Source of the DNA: Thermodesulfobacteriota bacterium | GTDB taxonomy: Bacteria; Desulfobacterota_D; UBA1144; Nemesobacterales; UBA2774 | Assembly: GCA_040754335.1 (NCBI GenBank) | Contig: JBFMCV010000007.1 | Span: forward strand, 1 to 64,000 | Length of the DNA: 64,000 nucleotides | Direction of reading: 5' to 3' | In this document: piece after piece, positions 8,722 to 17,072 of the stretch | Numbering within the stretch: the first letter of the stretch is position 1 | Layout of the letters: the number at the start of each line of letters is the position of its first letter | The notes under the pieces: model-generated | What the model saw: only the letters and a program-made list of their open reading frames with translations | Database searches by the model: none | What the model was told of the DNA's origin: nothing | Program-made: the position numbers and the translations under genes

Positions 8722-8799
8722 AGATGGATGCAGGACGAGATTTACGCACAGAGAATTAGGAAGAGTGAGAAGACCGTTGTATATTTACCGCAAGGTTAT

Positions 8800-9087
8800 A
8801 TGAAGCACAGGAAGAATAAGATAAAGCGGCAGCACAGCATAATCAAAGGGCTCGGGAGCTTTCTCGAAACTTATGTCTCGCCTCTCGAGCACGTGGAGTC
8901 GATAATCCCCGGAGAGATAAAGGTAGGCAAAAAACCGGGAGAGAACCTCAAAGTCCGATACAAGTACAGCACCGTCAGCGGGGCGAAGCTGATAGCGAGG
9001 AGCGGGACTTCGGTGCAGGAGGTATTCGTCGTGACGAGCGACCCGGAGGGGCTCAAAGAGGTAATCGAAGACGCGCAGGAGGACTGA
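8800..9087 (+). CDS. Small conserved protein, DUF2103-like
   Basis: A 95-residue basic protein from the ATG at 8800, which has AAGG five bases upstream; a longer reading from 8728 runs into repeats. The core KRQHSIIKGLG, then IIPGEI, then AKLIARSGTSVQEVFVVT resembles what I recall of DUF2103, a predicted metal-binding family of unknown function. That assignment is from memory and unconfirmed. It ends three bases before the convergent end of dnaE, which leaves no room for a terminator between them. Confidence 0.65.
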   Translation: MKHRKNKIKRQHSIIKGLGSFLETYVSPLEHVESIIPGEIKVGKKPGENLKVRYKYSTVSGAKLIARSGTSVQEVFVVTSDPEGLKEVIEDAQED

Positions 9088-9090
9088 GCG

Positions 9091-12000
9091 TCAGACAAGC
9101 CTGAGGCAGTTCCTTCCAAGAAGATTCTCGACGTCCTGTATAAAATCGTCCCTGACATCCACCCTCACGTCGCCAACCTCTATGACGGCCTCACCGTCGT
9201 CTGTGGCTATGTGTATGTGGATGAGTGAATCGCCGGGGTAGCTCGTGAATATTTCCCTCAAATGGATGAAGCTGTCCCTGCCGGACTTTTCGCTGCCGAG
9301 ACTGATGTGGACAGTGGAGCCGTTCCGGAGCGCCTTAATAGGCAGTATATCCGTAGCCCTCATCTTTACCCTGTCCTCGCCGGGCTCGAGTACGCCCTTC
9401 ACTATGACGGGCTCTATCTTGTCCTCGAGCAGCGGGAGCGATTTCCTCAAGAGGTCGTTGAATATGACTACCTCGACAGAGCCTTTGAGATCCTCGAGCA
9501 CCATGTTGCCGAATATGCCCGAGCCGCTCTTGGTATGTTTCACGGTGAGAGAGCGGACAATGCCCGCGACGGAAACGTCGCGCCTCTCCTTGAGCTCGGC
9601 AAGGGCCTCAGTATCGGTGTTTTCCATCGACCTCGTAATTTCGGACGCGTATTTCGACATCGGGTGGCTCGTGACGTAGAAACCCAGCACATCCATCTCG
9701 TTTCTCAGCACCTCCTTCTCGTCCCACTCCTCCGTTTCCGCCAGACGCGGCAGTGAAACCGAGTCGTTCATGGCGAAGAGGGAATGCTGGCCTTCGACGG
9801 AGCTCTTCTGCTTGAGCGACGTGTAGTTGAGGAGCGTATCGAGTGACTCCATCAGCGTCGCCCTGTCTACGGAGAGGGAATCGAAGGCGCCGCTCTTGAC
9901 TAGGCTCTCGAAGGTCCTCCTGTTGAGCTTCCTCGCCTCGACGTGCTCGCAGAAATCGAAGATCGAATCAAACTTCCCGTTCTCCCGCCTGGCCTTTATA
10001 ATCGCCTCGACCGTCCCCTCGCCTACGTTCTTTATCGCCGAGAGGCCGAACCTGATGGTGCCTTTCGATGCGGTGAAGCCCGCCAGGCTCTCGTTCACGT
10101 CGGGCGCGAGCACGGGAATCCCCATCTGCTTGCACTCGGTGATGCTCGATATGACTTTATCGGTGTTGCTCGCTTCCACAGACATGAGCGCCGCCATGAA
10201 TTCGGCCGGGTAGTGGGTTTTCAAATAAGCGGTCTGATACGTGATCAGCGCGTAGGCGGCGCTGTGGCTCTTGTTGAAAGAGTACTCGGCGAACTTCTCC
10301 ATGGCGTCGAATATCTCTTTGGCTTTTTTATCCTTTATGCCCTTTTGTTTCGCGCCTTCGAGGAACCTGTCCCTCTGGGCTTTCATCTCCTCGGGTTTTT
10401 TCTTGCCCATCGCGCGCCTGAGAAGGTCCGCCTCGCCGAGGCTGTAATCGGCGACGACGCTCGCTATGCTCATTATCTGCTCCTGGTACACGAAGAGCCC
10501 GTACGTGTCGCGGAGGATGTCCTGGAGCTCGGGGAGCGGGTACTGAATCTTGCGCTTTCCATGCTTGCGCTCTATGTATTCGTCGACCATGCCGCTGTCG
10601 AGCGGGCCGGGCCTGTAAAGCGCGAGAACGGCTATTATGTCCTCGAACCCGGTGGGCTGAAGGTTTATCATCAGCTCTTTCATGCCCGACGATTCTATCT
10701 GGAATATGCCGCGCGTCCTGCCGCTCGAAAGGAGAGCGTAGACTTCAGGGTCGTCGAGGGGGATTTTATTAATGTCGAGATCGAACTCCTCTCCGTTCCC
10801 GTGGTTCTCCTTGATAAGCTCGAGCGCCTTGTTTATCACAGTGAGGGTCTTGAGTCCCAGGAAATCGAACTTGACGAAGCCCAGCTCTTCTATCGAGTTC
10901 ATGTCGAACTGCGTGACGATTTCATTCCTCGAGCCTTTGCAGAGCGGGATGTGGTCCGCGAGCGGCTCGTTCGCAATCACGATGCCCGCCGCATGGGTTG
11001 ATGAGTGCCTGACCATGTCCTCGAGCGGTCTGGCGAGCTCTATCATCTCCTTGAGCGCGGGGGAGTCCTCTATGAGCTTCTTGAGCTCGGCGACGCTCTC
11101 GATCGCCTTGTCTATGCTGAACACTTTTCCCCTGAAGGACGGTATAAGCTTGGTAACCCTGTCGACGTCCGCGTACGGGATGCCCATGACCCTGCCGACG
11201 TCCTTCACCACGGCCTTCGCGGACATGGTGCCGAAAGTGCCTATCTGCGCGACCTTGTCGGCCCCGTATTTTTCCGTGACGTATCTTATTACCTCGTCTC
11301 TGCCCTCCCCGCAGAAGTCTATGTCTATATCGGGCATGCTGACGCGCTCGGGGTTGAGGAACCTCTCGAAGATAAGGTTATAAGGGATGGGGTCGATCTC
11401 CGTGATACCCAGCGCGTATGCGACGAGGCTCCCCGCCGCGCTGCCCCTTCCGGGGCCTACGGGAATGCCGTTTGACTTAGCGTAGTTTATGAAATCCGCG
11501 ACGACGAGGAAGTAGCCCGAGAAACCCATCTTCTGGATAATCTCGATCTCGCTCTCGAGCCTGTTCTTATAGTCCTCATGTTTTTCGGAGGGGATCGCGT
11601 TCTCTTTAAGCCTCCCCTCGAGCTTTTCCCTGGCGAGCTCCGCAAGGTACTCGTCGAGCGATTTGCCCCCTTCCGCTTCAAATACGGGCAGCTTGTAGCC
11701 GTTCCTCTCGAACTCGAAATTGCACCTCTTGGCAATCTCGGACGTCATCCTTATCGCGTCCTCGAACCCTTCGAGGTCTTTCATCATCTCGCCTTCGGGC
11801 TTGAGATAATACTGGTCGCCCTGGAACCTGAATCTGTTCTCGTCATTGAGCGACGACCCAGTTTGTATGCAGAGGAGCGCGTCGTGGGGGCGGGAGTCCT
11901 CGCGTCTGAGGAAATGACAGTCGTTCGTTGCCACGATCGGGATGCCGAGCTTCTCTCCTATCTCCCTTACCTTTTTGTTGACCCTCTTCTGTTCCGGAAG

Positions 12001-12531
12001 ACCGGTAGCCTGAACCTCGAGGTAGTACCTGTCTCCGAACATTTCCCTGTACATAGCGGCGACATTCAAAGCCGCTTTCATGTCCTTATTGAATATCGCC
12101 TTGGCGAGCTCGCTGTTGAGGCACCCGCTCAATACGATGAGCCCCTCGTTGTGCGCGCTGAGGAGCTCGTGGTCGACCCTGGGCCTCCTGTAAAACCCGT
12201 CGAAGTAGGCCTTCGTCACGAGCCTCGAAAGGTTCTGATACCCGGTCCTGTTCATGGACAAGACTGTCAGGTGATGGGTCTTGCCTTCGGACGGGTTATC
12301 GGGGTTGATTTTTGGGGTAACGTAAAGCTCGCATCCTATGATGGGCTTTATACCCGATTCTTTCGCTTTTTTGTAAAATTCGTACGCGCCGAAGAGGTTG
12401 CCGTGGTCTGTCAGAGCGACGGCATCCATACCGAATTCCTTTGCGAGGGGGAAGAGATCCTCGAACTTTATAGCGCCGTCTAGCAGTGAATATTGGGAAT
12501 GGAGGTGAAGATGGACGAATCCGTCTGACAT
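9091..12531 (-). CDS. dnaE: DNA polymerase III alpha subunit
   Basis: Main replicative polymerase. The 1146 residues show a DnaE1-type layout. An N-terminal PHP domain opens with HLHLHSQYSLLDG. The palm has GPGRGSAAGSLVAYALG and the catalytic acidic motif MPDIDIDF (about residue 400). The fingers have YQEQIM and FNKSHSAAYALITYQTAYLK, then come the helix-hairpin-helix region around IKNVGEGT and an OB fold near VAGIVRSL. The C-terminal part, ending in NLLGRNCLRLV, is where tau binds in known enzymes. It stands alone on its strand and is divergent from ftsY. Confidence 0.97.
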   Translation of the reverse strand: MSDGFVHLHLHSQYSLLDGAIKFEDLFPLAKEFGMDAVALTDHGNLFGAYEFYKKAKESGIKPIIGCELYVTPKINPDNPSEGKTHHLTVLSMNRTGYQNLSRLVTKAYFDGFYRRPRVDHELLSAHNEGLIVLSGCLNSELAKAIFNKDMKAALNVAAMYREMFGDRYYLEVQATGLPEQKRVNKKVREIGEKLGIPIVATNDCHFLRREDSRPHDALLCIQTGSSLNDENRFRFQGDQYYLKPEGEMMKDLEGFEDAIRMTSEIAKRCNFEFERNGYKLPVFEAEGGKSLDEYLAELAREKLEGRLKENAIPSEKHEDYKNRLESEIEIIQKMGFSGYFLVVADFINYAKSNGIPVGPGRGSAAGSLVAYALGITEIDPIPYNLIFERFLNPERVSMPDIDIDFCGEGRDEVIRYVTEKYGADKVAQIGTFGTMSAKAVVKDVGRVMGIPYADVDRVTKLIPSFRGKVFSIDKAIESVAELKKLIEDSPALKEMIELARPLEDMVRHSSTHAAGIVIANEPLADHIPLCKGSRNEIVTQFDMNSIEELGFVKFDFLGLKTLTVINKALELIKENHGNGEEFDLDINKIPLDDPEVYALLSSGRTRGIFQIESSGMKELMINLQPTGFEDIIAVLALYRPGPLDSGMVDEYIERKHGKRKIQYPLPELQDILRDTYGLFVYQEQIMSIASVVADYSLGEADLLRRAMGKKKPEEMKAQRDRFLEGAKQKGIKDKKAKEIFDAMEKFAEYSFNKSHSAAYALITYQTAYLKTHYPAEFMAALMSVEASNTDKVISSITECKQMGIPVLAPDVNESLAGFTASKGTIRFGLSAIKNVGEGTVEAIIKARRENGKFDSIFDFCEHVEARKLNRRTFESLVKSGAFDSLSVDRATLMESLDTLLNYTSLKQKSSVEGQHSLFAMNDSVSLPRLAETEEWDEKEVLRNEMDVLGFYVTSHPMSKYASEITRSMENTDTEALAELKERRDVSVAGIVRSLTVKHTKSGSGIFGNMVLEDLKGSVEVVIFNDLLRKSLPLLEDKIEPVIVKGVLEPGEDRVKMRATDILPIKALRNGSTVHISLGSEKSGRDSFIHLREIFTSYPGDSLIHIHIATDDGEAVIEVGDVRVDVRDDFIQDVENLLGRNCLRLV

Positions 12532-12752
12532 CGATTTTTATTATATCCGTGAAGACTCGCGCAGTTCAAGAGTTTATAAAACATCATTTGTTTCATGCGG
12601 GTTACATGAGCCGAAAATCAATCGATATCTTGATTGAAATTATGGGGAGCGTATATTGAAAAGAATCAGCAGAAAAGTATATTAACCGCTGTTTATCAAA
12701 CAACGTATTAAACGATTCCCGTTAGTTATGTTATCCTAATCTGCTCAATAAG

Positions 12753-12771
12753 TATAATACTTTAGTATTAC
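12753..12771 (+). promoter_or_regulatory. Candidate -10 box and palindrome upstream of ftsY
   Basis: TATAAT at 12753-12758 is followed at once by TAATAC-TTTA-GTATTA (12756-12771), an inverted repeat lying where transcription would start. No good -35 box sits 16-18 bases upstream (TTATCC at best). The spacer 12532-12830 is AT-rich and otherwise shows nothing. An operator role for the palindrome is a guess. Confidence 0.4.
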
Positions 12772-12830
12772 CGGATAACTGATAGAGTTATATCCGTATC
12801 TCTTTTGAGAGCAAGGAGGCTTTACACATA

Positions 12831-14213
12831 ATGCACGATATTTTAGCAGTGTTGAATACTATCCCGAGCCCGTATTCGGATCTCGTAGCCGTAGGCGTAC
12901 TATTTTTAGCGCTCGTGCTCTTATCGCTCGTAATCGCATTTCTTTTCGAACAGAAACCGAAAAAGGAAGCCGTAAAACCCGAAGCGGAAAAGCCCGCCGA
13001 GATCGAGGCTGAGAAGCCGCAGCAGATCCAGGCTCCCGACCTCGAGGTGTTTAAAGCGCCTCCTTCCCTGGAGACGACTCCCTCGGCGTTCGAAGCACCG
13101 GCAGAGCCCGTGGAAATAAAGCAGATGCGGGAGCCTGAAAAAACGATTCCCGAAGTTGTAATCACCGAAGAAGCAGCGGAGGTAGAAACCTTCGAGGAGC
13201 CCGAAGCCGAAGTAGAAACAGAAGTAACCGCCGCGGAAGCGGCTATCGAAGAAGCGCCCGTCGAAGAGCCCGAGGAGACGAAGGAAGGGCTTTTCGCGAG
13301 GTTGAGAAAGGGCCTCTCCAAAACACATACGGGGCTCTTCGGAAGGCTCGGAGAGGTGCTGTCCAAAAAAGAGATAGACGAAAGCGTATGGGACGATTTC
13401 GAGGAAACGCTCATCATGGCGGATATAGGCGTCGGGACGACGATGAAGCTCAGGGAGAGGATAGGGGCGAGTCTTCAGAAAAGATCGCTCCGAGACGCGG
13501 ACGCCGTGACCGGAGCGCTCAAGGAAGAGATACTGAATATACTGAAAAAAGCGGAGGGAAGCCCGATACGCGTGACCGCTAAGCCCTGCGTGATAATGAT
13601 CGCCGGGGTGAACGGGGTCGGAAAAACGACAACTATAGGGAAGCTCGCGAACAGGCTCAAAAAGGAGGACCTGAGCGTGATGGTCGCGGCCGGCGATACG
13701 TTCAGGGCAGCCGCAACCGAGCAGCTCGAAATCTGGTCGAAGCGTGTCGGCTCCGACTTTATCAAGGGGCCGGGCGGGGCTGACCCTTCAGCAGTGGCGT
13801 TCGACGCCGTGAAAGCGGCCTCGGCCCGAGGGACAGACGTGCTCATCATAGACACCGCCGGGAGGCTCCACACGAAAGGGAACCTCATGGACGAGATAAA
13901 GAAAATGAAGAGGGTGATCTCGCGCGAGCTCGCCGAGGCGCCTCACGAGACGCTCCTCGTGCTGGACGCTACGACGGGACAGAACGCCATACAGCAGGCG
14001 AAGATGTTCAACGAAGCTCTCGATATTACGGGCATTGTGCTCACGAAGCTCGACGGCACCGCCAAGGGCGGGGTGATAGTGGCGATAGCCGACGAGCTCA
14101 ATATCCCGGTCAAATACATAGGTATAGGAGAGAGCCTGTCGGACCTCCGTGAATTCAACGCGGAGGAATTCGTCGAAGCCCTCTTTTATTCGGGCGAGGA
14201 AACGCTCCATTGA
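12831..14213 (+). CDS. ftsY: SRP receptor FtsY with N-terminal membrane helix
   Basis: GTPase that docks signal-recognition-particle/ribosome complexes at the membrane. Residues 18-42 form a clear transmembrane helix. An acidic Glu- and Pro-rich linker follows (about 45-150), then the helical N domain and the SRP GTPase G domain with GVNGVGKTTT, DTFRAAATEQL, DTAGRLHTK and TKLDGTAKGG. E. coli FtsY lacks a true membrane span; anchored forms are known elsewhere. The ATG follows AAGGAGG by about 11 bases. It heads the plus-strand run ftsY-ribD-nadD-rsfS. Confidence 0.97.
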   Translation: MHDILAVLNTIPSPYSDLVAVGVLFLALVLLSLVIAFLFEQKPKKEAVKPEAEKPAEIEAEKPQQIQAPDLEVFKAPPSLETTPSAFEAPAEPVEIKQMREPEKTIPEVVITEEAAEVETFEEPEAEVETEVTAAEAAIEEAPVEEPEETKEGLFARLRKGLSKTHTGLFGRLGEVLSKKEIDESVWDDFEETLIMADIGVGTTMKLRERIGASLQKRSLRDADAVTGALKEEILNILKKAEGSPIRVTAKPCVIMIAGVNGVGKTTTIGKLANRLKKEDLSVMVAAGDTFRAAATEQLEIWSKRVGSDFIKGPGGADPSAVAFDAVKAASARGTDVLIIDTAGRLHTKGNLMDEIKKMKRVISRELAEAPHETLLVLDATTGQNAIQQAKMFNEALDITGIVLTKLDGTAKGGVIVAIADELNIPVKYIGIGESLSDLREFNAEEFVEALFYSGEETLH

Positions 14214-14257
14214 CAAACCCCGCCGCTATATAATATGAATCAGTAAGCGTAACAGGC

Positions 14258-15370
14258 ATGAAGAAGGAACCGCACGAAAAATACATGTCTCTGGCAATTA
14301 GCCTCGCGAAGAGGGCGGAGGGCATGACGAGTCCCAACCCTCTGGTGGGGGCAGTGCTCGTGAATAAAGGGGAGATCATAGGGAAGGGGTACCACAGGAA
14401 GGCGGGGCTCCCGCACGCCGAGATAGAGGCATTCATCGACGCCGAGAGGAAAGGACAGGCCGTGAGGGGCTCCACGCTATACGTATCGCTCGAGCCCTGC
14501 TGCCACAGGGAGAAGAAAACGCCGCCCTGCACGGACGCGATAATAGAAAAGGGCGTGAGGGAGGCAGTCATCGGCGCGCTCGACCCTAACCCAAGGGTGA
14601 GCGGAAAAGGGGTAAAAACGCTCATCGACGCGGGCATCCGCGTGAGCTCGGGCATACTCGCGGAAAAAGCCGGGGAGATTAACGAGGCGTTCAACAAATA
14701 CATAACAACAGGCACTCCGTTAGTAACGCTCAAGCTCGCTGCCACGCTCGACGGGAAGATCGCAACGCACACGGGCGATTCCAAATGGATCGGAAGCGAG
14801 ACGCAGAGAAAGCTAGGGCACAGATTAAGGAACCTCGCCGACGCCGTAATGGTCGGCACGGGAACCATACTCAAGGACAACCCCAAGTTAAACGTAAGGC
14901 TCTCGAAACGGGCGGGAAAACAGCCTGTGCCCGTCGTCCTCGACATGAAGCTGAAGACGCCCGTAAAATCGAACATTTTTTCCGCGCACGAAAACGTGAT
15001 TATAGTTACGGGGAATACGCACGACCCCGCGAAAAGGAAAAAGCTCGAAGAAGCCGGAGCAAAGATTATCGAAGTGGGGTCGGATAAGGACGGGCACCTC
15101 GACCTGAGAGAGGCCGCCCAGGTGCTCGGGAAGAACGAAATAACGAGCCTCCTCATAGAAGGGGGTAGCGCGACCGCTGCTCTCGCGCTAAAGAGCGGTA
15201 TCGTGGACAAGGTCGTGTTTTTCTATGCGCCCAGGATATTGGGGGCAGAGGGGCTGAGCATGATCGGAAAGCTGGGCATATCCCGAATAAGCGGTTCGCT
15301 CAATATAGAAAGGGTAAAAATTACGAAGCTCGGCGATGAATTCATGGCCGAAGGGTACGTATCCAAATAA
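14258..15370 (+). CDS. ribD: Bifunctional riboflavin deaminase/reductase
   Basis: Performs the second and third steps of riboflavin synthesis: deamination of the pyrimidine from GTP cyclohydrolase II, then NADPH reduction of the ribosyl side chain. The N-terminal deaminase domain (1-145) carries the zinc motif HAE (in GLPHAEIEAF) and SLEPCCHREKKTPPC. The C-terminal reductase domain begins around TLKLAATLDGKIA and includes IEGGSATAALALKSG. The 370 residues match the family. No other rib gene lies in the window, and no FMN riboswitch was recognised in the 44-base gap after ftsY. Confidence 0.96.
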   Translation: MKKEPHEKYMSLAISLAKRAEGMTSPNPLVGAVLVNKGEIIGKGYHRKAGLPHAEIEAFIDAERKGQAVRGSTLYVSLEPCCHREKKTPPCTDAIIEKGVREAVIGALDPNPRVSGKGVKTLIDAGIRVSSGILAEKAGEINEAFNKYITTGTPLVTLKLAATLDGKIATHTGDSKWIGSETQRKLGHRLRNLADAVMVGTGTILKDNPKLNVRLSKRAGKQPVPVVLDMKLKTPVKSNIFSAHENVIIVTGNTHDPAKRKKLEEAGAKIIEVGSDKDGHLDLREAAQVLGKNEITSLLIEGGSATAALALKSGIVDKVVFFYAPRILGAEGLSMIGKLGISRISGSLNIERVKITKLGDEFMAEGYVSK

Positions 15371-15404
15371 TAAACAATTAGAAATGTTATGATAACACCC
15401 GACA

Positions 15405-16085
15405 ATGGCCGGTCAGACTAAAGAAAGAGCGGGACTTTTCGGCGGAACATTCGACCCCGTGCACCTGGGACACCTGCGCGCGGCGGAAGAGATAAGGGAG
15501 ATGCTCTCTCTAGACAAGGTGTGCTTCATTCCAGCGGCGGTGGCTCCGCATAAAAAGACCGCACACTCCGCCCCGCCGTCGCACAGGCTCGAAATGCTGA
15601 AGCTGGCCGTCTCCGACAACCCCTGCTTCGAGGTAAGCGACTACGAGCTAGGCAAGGATACACCGTCGTATACCGTCGAGACACTGAGACATCTGAAAAA
15701 AACAAATCCGGGGTCGGAGTACTACTTTATGGTCGGAAACGAGCTCTTCAGGGAGATAGAGACGTGGAGGGAATGGAGAGAGCTGTTCAAGCTCTCTAAT
15801 TTCGCGGTGATTACGAGACCGGGTTATCCGGACACGGACGAGGCGAAACTCCCGCTTGCCCTCGAAAACGATTTTAGTTATTATAAAATAGAAGACAACG
15901 TGATATATTACAAAGATAACAACTCCGGATTAATCGCTTTTTCCAAGATAAAAGGACTTGAGATATCCTCCACTGAAATCAGGCGTTTCGTGAAGTCGGG
16001 GAGGTCGATCAAGTACCTCGTCCCTCCATCAGTCGAAGAGTACATACTGCGGAATAACATATACCGCAGGGAGGGTTCCCTATAA
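15405..16085 (+). CDS. nadD: Nicotinate-mononucleotide adenylyltransferase
   Basis: Joins nicotinate mononucleotide and ATP to make deamido-NAD, the penultimate step of NAD synthesis. The nucleotidyltransferase signatures are present: GLFGGTFDPVHLGHL near the start (HxGH) and ISSTEIRR near the end. The 226 residues are normal length. Its TAA overlaps the proposed ATA start of rsfS, a common neighbour of nadD in many bacteria. Confidence 0.96.
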   Translation: MAGQTKERAGLFGGTFDPVHLGHLRAAEEIREMLSLDKVCFIPAAVAPHKKTAHSAPPSHRLEMLKLAVSDNPCFEVSDYELGKDTPSYTVETLRHLKKTNPGSEYYFMVGNELFREIETWREWRELFKLSNFAVITRPGYPDTDEAKLPLALENDFSYYKIEDNVIYYKDNNSGLIAFSKIKGLEISSTEIRRFVKSGRSIKYLVPPSVEEYILRNNIYRREGSL

Positions 16086-16480
16086 ACTCCAAGAATAAGG
16101 CTCTCCTTATGGCTAATGCGGCATGGGAGAAAAAGGCGGACGATCCCGTGCTCCTCGACGTAAGCTCCACGAGCGACATTACCGATTATTTCCTCATCTG
16201 CAGCGCGAATTCGACGAGGGGCGTGAAGACCATCGTGGACAATATAGAAAAGACGCTCGGGGAAGCGGGAGAAAAGATAATCGGGATCGAGGGGTATTCG
16301 GAGGGGAACTGGGTGCTCATCGACTCGGCCGACGTGGTCGCGCACGTCTTTTACGAGCCTAACAGGAAATTCTACGATATAGAGAGCCTCTGGATAGACG
16401 CCCCCCGCGTAAAGACGTCCTTCAAGGACGAAGTCCAGAAAAAACCGGAATCGTTTCGTGAAATACAGGCGGCAGACTGA
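16082..16480 (+). CDS. rsfS: Ribosomal silencing factor RsfS, probable ATA start
   Basis: Binds uL14 on the 50S subunit and blocks subunit joining when nutrients are short. The core DDPVLLDVSSTSDITDYFLIC and the SxNWVLIDSADVVAHVF-like region are diagnostic. The ATG at 16109 would remove most of the first helix. In frame upstream the peptide reads NSKNKALLMANAAWEKKA, matching the usual family start, with no ATG, GTG or TTG before it. The ATA at 16082 lies about seven bases after GGAGG and shares ATAA with the nadD stop. From there the protein has 132 residues; from the ATG, 123. The gene is certain; the start is an inference. Confidence 0.88.
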   Translation: MNSKNKALLMANAAWEKKADDPVLLDVSSTSDITDYFLICSANSTRGVKTIVDNIEKTLGEAGEKIIGIEGYSEGNWVLIDSADVVAHVFYEPNRKFYDIESLWIDAPRVKTSFKDEVQKKPESFREIQAAD

Positions 16481-16824
16481 GCCGATCGCAGAATTTATTA
16501 ACCCGACTCAATACAAACAAAAATCAGCTCATTATACCGCCGGGAATTTACAAGTCAGCTAGGTACGTTTATTACCCTGTCTCGTCCATTCTTCGACGAG
16601 CTTCCGTCTTCGCTATCCTCCTTCGCTAAAGCTCCCGCCTTCGCGAAGCCCGCTTCGGCGGGCGAAGTAAGGTCGGAGGATAAAAAGCTTCGAGAGACAA
16701 ACAGTACGAACAGTACTTGTTGGATTGATGAGAGAAAGGTGACACCCTCACCCAAGCCCTGTTTTGGTTTGTGCAAAATTTAGCCTGTAGTCGATGTGAT
16801 TCTGTGCCCCTGTTCCGGGGCGAC

Positions 16825-16848
16825 CGATTGCGCGCTTGCTTGCAATCA
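16825..16848. repeat. Hairpin repeat family A, copy 8 (variant)
   Basis: Stem CGATTGC / GCAATCA, 6 of 7 pairs, 10-base loop. A C-to-G change in the left arm is matched by G-to-C in the right arm. Confidence 0.5.
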
Positions 16849-16906
16849 TCCCTCAAGGCGGAGGGGAATATATGTGACACAAATTCTGTAATGTCGGAAG
16901 GATGCC

Positions 16907-17040
16907 GTCCTTCGATCCTTCGACTTCGCTCAGGACAGGCTCGCAGATCAGTAATATCCTGGCTCCATTGATTGGCAAATGCTGAGAAGTTACAGGGGAA
17001 CCGTATACGAGCGCAGATTCTGCGCCTCAGGACGAACGGG
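16907..17040. repeat. Long repeat family B, copy 1
   Basis: About 134 bases from CCTTCGATCCTTCGACTTCG to GGACGAACGGG. It includes the palindrome GCGCAGATTCTGCGC. It closely resembles 36461-36591 and 47823-47957. Confidence 0.65.
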
Positions 17041-17072
17041 TAAGGATTCTTTAATCTACGGTAACTACTATA

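Larger units (their letters stand above)
8226..8799. repeat. Repeat-rich spacer
   Basis: No gene seen. Modules run in the order A (8430-8453), C (8514-8534), A (8636-8660), D (8700-8721). The C then D order recurs at 499-552 and 42962-43080. Confidence 0.65.
16481..17072. repeat. Convergent spacer with repeats
   Basis: Lies between rsfS (plus) and ftsZ (minus), both ending here. It has a GC-rich hairpin around 16640-16670, a truncated family C start near 16740, family A copy 8 (16825-16848), a GTAATGTCGG motif at 16888, and family B copy 1 (16907-17040). No gene seen. Confidence 0.65.

Noticed and set aside
9943-12483. Large plus-strand open frames (352 and 301 codons) opposite dnaE
   Set aside because: Shadow frames of a GC-rich gene; no domain, no Shine-Dalgarno.
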